Source: Martinezella tropici (GTDB lineage: Bacteria > Pseudomonadota > Alphaproteobacteria > Rhizobiales > Rhizobiaceae). Taken from it: a stretch of 64,000 nt of DNA. Each line of letters starts with the position of its first letter. The first letter of the stretch is position 1. The stretch covers positions 202,337 to 266,336 of the forward strand of contig JUHI01000009.1 of NCBI GenBank assembly GCA_000799755.1. The letters are read 5' to 3'. The position numbers were made by a program, and so were the translations under genes. Positions 61,044 to 64,000 of this stretch are shown here, one piece after another. Below the pieces are notes generated by a model. That model searched no databases. It was given only the letters and a program-made list of their open reading frames with translations, and was not told the origin of the DNA.

Positions 61044-61068
61044 TCTGTGACAACAAGTCACAGATTTT
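61044..61068 (+). terminator. Terminator of pccB
   Basis: TCTGTGAC-AACAA-GTCACAGA is a perfect 8-bp stem followed by TTTT, starting 2 bases after the pccB stop. Confidence 0.8.
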
Positions 61069-61165
61069 ACACGGAAATTTGATTGGACGTCAGAAGCCGT
61101 GTTTTCACGTTCATGCTCGTCCACTCTATTGCTTCGTCGTGGGGGAGTTAAAACTGGAGTTTAAC

Positions 61166-61558
61166 ATGGCGCTTTCCGATCGGCTGAATCAATATCAGCC
61201 CTATGCTCTTACCGTATTGCGTATCGTCACCGGCGTATTGTTCATCGAACATGGCCTTCAGAAGCTTTTCGGCTTTCCGCCCGGCGGCCAATTCCCAAGC
61301 CCGCTGCCGACCCTGCTTCTGGTTCAGGGTATCATCGAAGTCGTCGGCGGACTGGCGACGATCGTCGGCTTCTTTACCCGCCCGGTCGCATTCATCTTGT
61401 GCGGCAACATGGCAGTCGCCTATTTCATGGCGCATTATCCGAAGAATTTCTTCCCGGCCAACAATGGCGGCGACGCAGCGATCCTCTATTGCTTCATCTT
61501 CCTGTTCCTGATCTTCGCAGGCCCCGGCCTTCTGGCGATCGACAACAACAAGAAGTAA
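61166..61558 (+). CDS. DoxX family membrane protein
   Basis: A 130-residue protein with four membrane segments and the DoxX pattern VLFIEHGLQKLFGFPPGG and IIEVVGGLATIVGFFTRPVAF. DoxX members occur in redox or thiosulfate-linked membrane complexes; the role here is unknown. GGAG precedes the ATG at 61166. A clear paralogue follows. Confidence 0.9.
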   Translation: MALSDRLNQYQPYALTVLRIVTGVLFIEHGLQKLFGFPPGGQFPSPLPTLLLVQGIIEVVGGLATIVGFFTRPVAFILCGNMAVAYFMAHYPKNFFPANNGGDAAILYCFIFLFLIFAGPGLLAIDNNKK

Positions 61559-61567
61559 TCGGCCTCC

Positions 61568-61600
61568 TCGCCGGGCCCGGCTGATCGTTGGGTCCGGCGA
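61568..61600 (+). terminator. Stem-loop between the two doxX genes
   Basis: TCGCCGGGCCC and GGGTCCGGCGA form an 11-bp stem (one wobble) with an 11-base loop, 9 bases after the first doxX stop. No good T tract follows (ATAAATTC), so it may stabilise the RNA or end it partly. Confidence 0.45.
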
Positions 61601-61695
61601 ATAAATTCGTCTCTTGCGTGTTCACTCCGTTGTCGGTGAAGCGAGAGTATCTTTGACAGGATCTCCTTCGCATCCCCTATCGAACGGAGATCCTC

Positions 61696-62082
61696 ATGTC
61701 CCTTTCCGAGCGCCTGTCGTCCTATCAGCCCGCCGCTCTTGCTGTCTTGCGAATCGTGACCGCAATCCTGTTCATCGAGCATGGCACGCAGAAACTCTTC
61801 GGCTTTCCGCCGGCACCCTATGCGATCACGACGCTGTTCTTCGTGGCGGGGATTATCGAACTCGTCGGTGGCGTCCTGATCCTGCTCGGGCTTTTCACGC
61901 GTCCCGTCGCCTTTCTACTTAGCGGCGAAATGGCGATCGCTTATTTCACGGTGCATATGCCCATCAATTTCTTTCCGGCGAACAATGAGGGCGACGGCGC
62001 CATATTGTTCTGCTTCATCTTTCTGTTTTTGGTGTTTTCCGGACCGGGACATTGGGCGCTGGACAATCGCCAGCGCCGATGA
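61696..62082 (+). CDS. DoxX family membrane protein (tandem paralogue)
   Basis: A 128-residue four-segment protein closely similar to the preceding gene product: LFIEHGTQKLFGFPP, GIIELVGGVLILLGLFTRPVAF and NFFPANNEGDGAILFCFIFLF. The pair arose by tandem duplication. It converges on the sugE/gdx gene with an 11-base gap. Confidence 0.9.
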   Translation: MSLSERLSSYQPAALAVLRIVTAILFIEHGTQKLFGFPPAPYAITTLFFVAGIIELVGGVLILLGLFTRPVAFLLSGEMAIAYFTVHMPINFFPANNEGDGAILFCFIFLFLVFSGPGHWALDNRQRR

Positions 62083-62093
62083 TGGCAGCTCTG

Positions 62094-62408
62094 TCAGGCC
62101 ACGAATTTGAGGCCGGCAATGCCAGCCACGATCAGGCCGATGCAAAACAGACGGACCAATGTCGCGGGATCGCCGAGCAGCCAAATGCCGAGCAGAACCG
62201 TGCCGACCGTACCGATGCCGGTCCAGACGGCATAGGCCGTGCCCATGGGCAACGTCTTCACCGCCAGGCCAAGCAATGCGATACTGATGATCATGGATAT
62301 GATGGTGAAAATCGTCGGCGTCAGTCGTGTGAAGCCATGGGTATATTTCAGGCCGACTGCCCAGCCGATTTCGAACAAGCCTGCAAGGAAAAGCAGGAAC
62401 CAAGCCAT
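62094..62408 (-). CDS. gdx: SMR family guanidinium exporter (SugE/Gdx)
   Basis: A 104-residue four-helix small multidrug resistance protein. It carries the essential Glu in GLFEIGWAVGLKYTHGFTR, a signature of the SugE/Gdx branch, and GTAYAVWTGIGTVGT. This branch exports guanidinium rather than drugs. The upstream RNA looks like a guanidine-II riboswitch, which strongly supports the substrate. AAGGAG lies seven bases before the ATG. Confidence 0.92.
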   Translation of the reverse strand: MAWFLLFLAGLFEIGWAVGLKYTHGFTRLTPTIFTIISMIISIALLGLAVKTLPMGTAYAVWTGIGTVGTVLLGIWLLGDPATLVRLFCIGLIVAGIAGLKFVA

Positions 62409-62428
62409 TTTACGCTCCTTCGTTAAGA

Positions 62429-62490
62429 GCGAGGCCGTCCCCGCGATGTCTACGGCCGGTTTTGGATGCCGGCCGCCGCAGTCGTCTGCG
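62429..62490 (-). ncRNA. Guanidine-II (mini-ykkC) riboswitch upstream of gdx
   Basis: On the minus strand two stem-loops with ACGR tetraloops are seen: CGCAG-ACGA-CTGCG (62477-62490) and GCGGGG-ACGG-CCTCGC (62429-62444, one G-U pair). The second lies close to the ribosome-binding site AAGGAG of gdx. A GC-rich hairpin (CGGCCGG/CCGGCCG) fills the 32-base linker. Paired ACGR hairpins before an SMR gene are the hallmark of this guanidine-sensing RNA. Confidence 0.82.
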
Positions 62491-62542
62491 CGTTTCCTAT
62501 ATGCCTTTATCGCCTCCTTATTTCAAGGCGATCGTGCCACCC

Positions 62543-63379
62543 TTACTTTTCCAGCCGCTCGGCATGCCACGTCAGATGATCATCCATAAAGGACGAGATG
62601 AAGTAGTAGGAGTGATCGTAACGCTCGTGCATGCGTAGCATCAGGCCGATATCGGTGCCCTTGATCGCCTCTTCGAACAACCATGGGCGCAGGCCGTTTT
62701 CGAGAAAGCTGTCTGCCTTGCCCTGATCGATCAGGAATTCGGGGAAGTAGGCGCCGTCTTCGACGAGCGCGCAGGCGTCGTAGCGCCGCCAGGCTGCCTT
62801 GTCGCTACCGAGATATTTCTCCAGCGCCGGGGCGGACCAATCGGCTGTCGACGGCTGTACAATGGGAGCGAAAGCGGAGCAGCTCTTGAAGCGATCCGGG
62901 TTCTTCAGCGCGATCGTCATGGCGCCGTGGCCGCCCATGGAATGGCCGAAGATGCCCTGGCGGCTCATATCGGCGCGGAATTGCTTTGATACGAGGGCGG
63001 GCAGCTCCTCGGTGATGTAGCTGTACATCTGGTAGTTTTCGGCCCAGGGCGTCTCGGTGGCGTCGAGATAGAAGCCGGCGCCTTTGCCCATCTGCCAATT
63101 GGTCAGTTCGTCCGGCACGTCATTGCCGCGCGGGCTCGTGTCGGGGCAGACAATGATCAGGCCGAGTTCGGCGGCCATGCGGCGGTATTCACCCTTTTCC
63201 ATGACGTTGGCATGCGTGCAGGTGAGGCCGGAGAGATACCAGAGGACCGGCCTGGGCTCCTTGATCGCCTGTGGCGGCACAAAGACGGCAAAGGTCATCT
63301 CGCATTTGCAGGCTTCGGACTCATGCGAGAAGACACCCTGCATGCCGCCGAAGGCGGTGTTTTGGGAAATGATGTTCAC
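62543..63379 (-). CDS. fghA: S-formylglutathione hydrolase
   Basis: A 278-residue esterase-D-type enzyme that hydrolyses S-formylglutathione to formate and glutathione. The nucleophile is in GIFGHSMGGHGAMT, the N-terminal ...PVLWYLSGLTCTHANVMEK is typical, and the His is in HERYDHSYYFI. GTG at 63379 preceded by GGAGA is the start. It works after the class III alcohol dehydrogenase whose end lies at 63915. Confidence 0.96.
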   Translation of the reverse strand: MNIISQNTAFGGMQGVFSHESEACKCEMTFAVFVPPQAIKEPRPVLWYLSGLTCTHANVMEKGEYRRMAAELGLIIVCPDTSPRGNDVPDELTNWQMGKGAGFYLDATETPWAENYQMYSYITEELPALVSKQFRADMSRQGIFGHSMGGHGAMTIALKNPDRFKSCSAFAPIVQPSTADWSAPALEKYLGSDKAAWRRYDACALVEDGAYFPEFLIDQGKADSFLENGLRPWLFEEAIKGTDIGLMLRMHERYDHSYYFISSFMDDHLTWHAERLEK

Positions 63380-63396
63380 GGCTGGTCTCCAGGCGT

Positions 63397-63840
63397 TTAG
63401 TTGGTTTTCGAACGTCGGCAGAGCCGGTCGAAGGTTTCGAGAAAGGCGGAACGGTCGCGCGGTGAGAAGGCGGCGTTGTAGCCCTTGCTTTCACCGGTTT
63501 CGCGAAGGTGAGCGCCAAGATCGCGCATGGCCGTCGCCATGCCGATATTCGTCTTGTCGAAGATGCGACCGGTCGGCCCCGTTACCAGTGCTCCGGTCGC
63601 AACGCAACGGCCGGCAAGCGGCACGTCGGCCGTGACGACAATGTCGCCGGCGCCGGCGTGCTCGGCGATCCAATTGTCGGCGGCGTCGAAGGCATTGGAG
63701 ACAATGACGTTGTGCACCATGGGATCTCGCGACGGCCGCAGCCCGGAATTGGCGACGAAGGTCACTTCGATGCCGTGGCGTTCGGCAACCTTCAGGATCT
63801 CCGGCTTGACCGGACAGGCATCGGCATCGACATAAATCAT
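63397..63840 (-). CDS. YaiI/YqxD family protein (DUF188)
   Basis: A 147-residue protein with the family start MIYVDADACPVKPEILKVAERH and the Asp-rich VVTADVPLAGR and GRIFDKTNIG segments, which suggest a PIN-like metal-binding nuclease fold. Function is not established. It lies between the alcohol dehydrogenase and fghA genes on the same strand, 17 bases before fghA. Confidence 0.94.
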   Translation of the reverse strand: MIYVDADACPVKPEILKVAERHGIEVTFVANSGLRPSRDPMVHNVIVSNAFDAADNWIAEHAGAGDIVVTADVPLAGRCVATGALVTGPTGRIFDKTNIGMATAMRDLGAHLRETGESKGYNAAFSPRDRSAFLETFDRLCRRSKTN

Positions 63841-63914
63841 AATATCAAATCTTTTCAGCTATATGCGGCGTATTCTTTATGCGCCGCATACGTTTCTTTC
63901 GTGGCTTGAAGCCG

Positions 63915-64000
63915 TCAATAGATCACGACGCCCCGGACACTCTTTCCGGAATGCATGAGGTCGAAGCCCTTGTTGATGTCTTCGAGCGGCATGGTGTGGG
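63915..64000 (-). CDS. Class III alcohol dehydrogenase, C-terminal end (partial)
   Basis: The last 27 codons plus stop are visible, reading HTMPLEDINKGFDLMHSGKS and ending SVRGVVIY, the normal C-terminus of S-(hydroxymethyl)glutathione dehydrogenase. This enzyme oxidises the formaldehyde-glutathione adduct, and fghA downstream completes the pathway. The start lies beyond the right edge. Confidence 0.93.
   Translation of the reverse strand, partial: HTMPLEDINKGFDLMHSGKSVRGVVIY

Overview
The window looks like a chromosomal segment of an alphaproteobacterium in the Rhizobiaceae, most likely Rhizobium or a close relative. The evidence is high-GC coding on both strands, a suf operon with two cysteine desulfurases, a purB/purC/purS/purQ/purL/bolA/grxD neighbourhood, an ATP12 chaperone, MocR-type and DUF1127 genes, a tandem glycine riboswitch ahead of gcvTHP, and a mini-ykkC riboswitch. 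No rRNA, tRNA, CRISPR array, insertion sequence or prophage is visible. The species cannot be fixed from sequence alone.

1-20 kb: a class III nucleotide cyclase with a membrane tail; two tandem Bcr/CflA-type MFS exporters; then purine-synthesis and redox genes on the minus strand (purB, purC, purS, purQ, purL, bolA, grxD), interrupted by accessory genes. These include a membrane-bound putative hydrolase and a small membrane protein between bolA and grxD. A PagL-type lipid A deacylase, a MocR regulator divergent from a DUF1127 gene, an NTPase and a lipoprotein lie between purL and purQ. An RBBP9-like hydrolase, a DUF2189 membrane protein and a low-affinity iron permease homologue lie between purC and purB. 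rpe and an orphan periplasmic binding protein follow.

20.7-26.4 kb: a very tight seven-gene plus-strand operon (flavin reductase, MoxR ATPase, VWA/CoxE protein, XdhC as two separate genes, a molybdopterin-binding/nucleotidyltransferase fusion, TfoX). It resembles the maturation half of a CO-dehydrogenase or xanthine-oxidase-type molybdenum hydroxylase system, but no hydroxylase subunits are in the window.

26.4-41.8 kb: Nudix hydrolase, RhlE-like helicase, M23 endopeptidase, DUF455 ferritin-like protein, a peroxiredoxin with a single Cys, a large YhdP/AsmA-like protein, a small alkyltransferase-like protein, alpha/beta hydrolases, tyrS, a caspase-fold protein lacking both catalytic residues, and a GNAT acetyltransferase.

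41.8-50.8 kb: the Fe-S assembly operon (IscS-type desulfurase, sufB, sufC, sufD, sufS, sufT, sufA), a ZIP transporter, and an orphan HigA-like antitoxin translationally coupled to a hydrolase.

50.9-64 kb: the glycine cleavage operon gcvT-gcvH-gcvP behind its riboswitch; a PCuAC copper chaperone; an RluC/RluD-type pseudouridine synthase, HAD phosphatase and ATP12 chaperone group; pccB; two tandem doxX genes; an SMR guanidinium exporter behind an apparent guanidine-II riboswitch; and formaldehyde-detoxification genes (fghA and the end of a class III alcohol dehydrogenase) flanking a YaiI-family gene.
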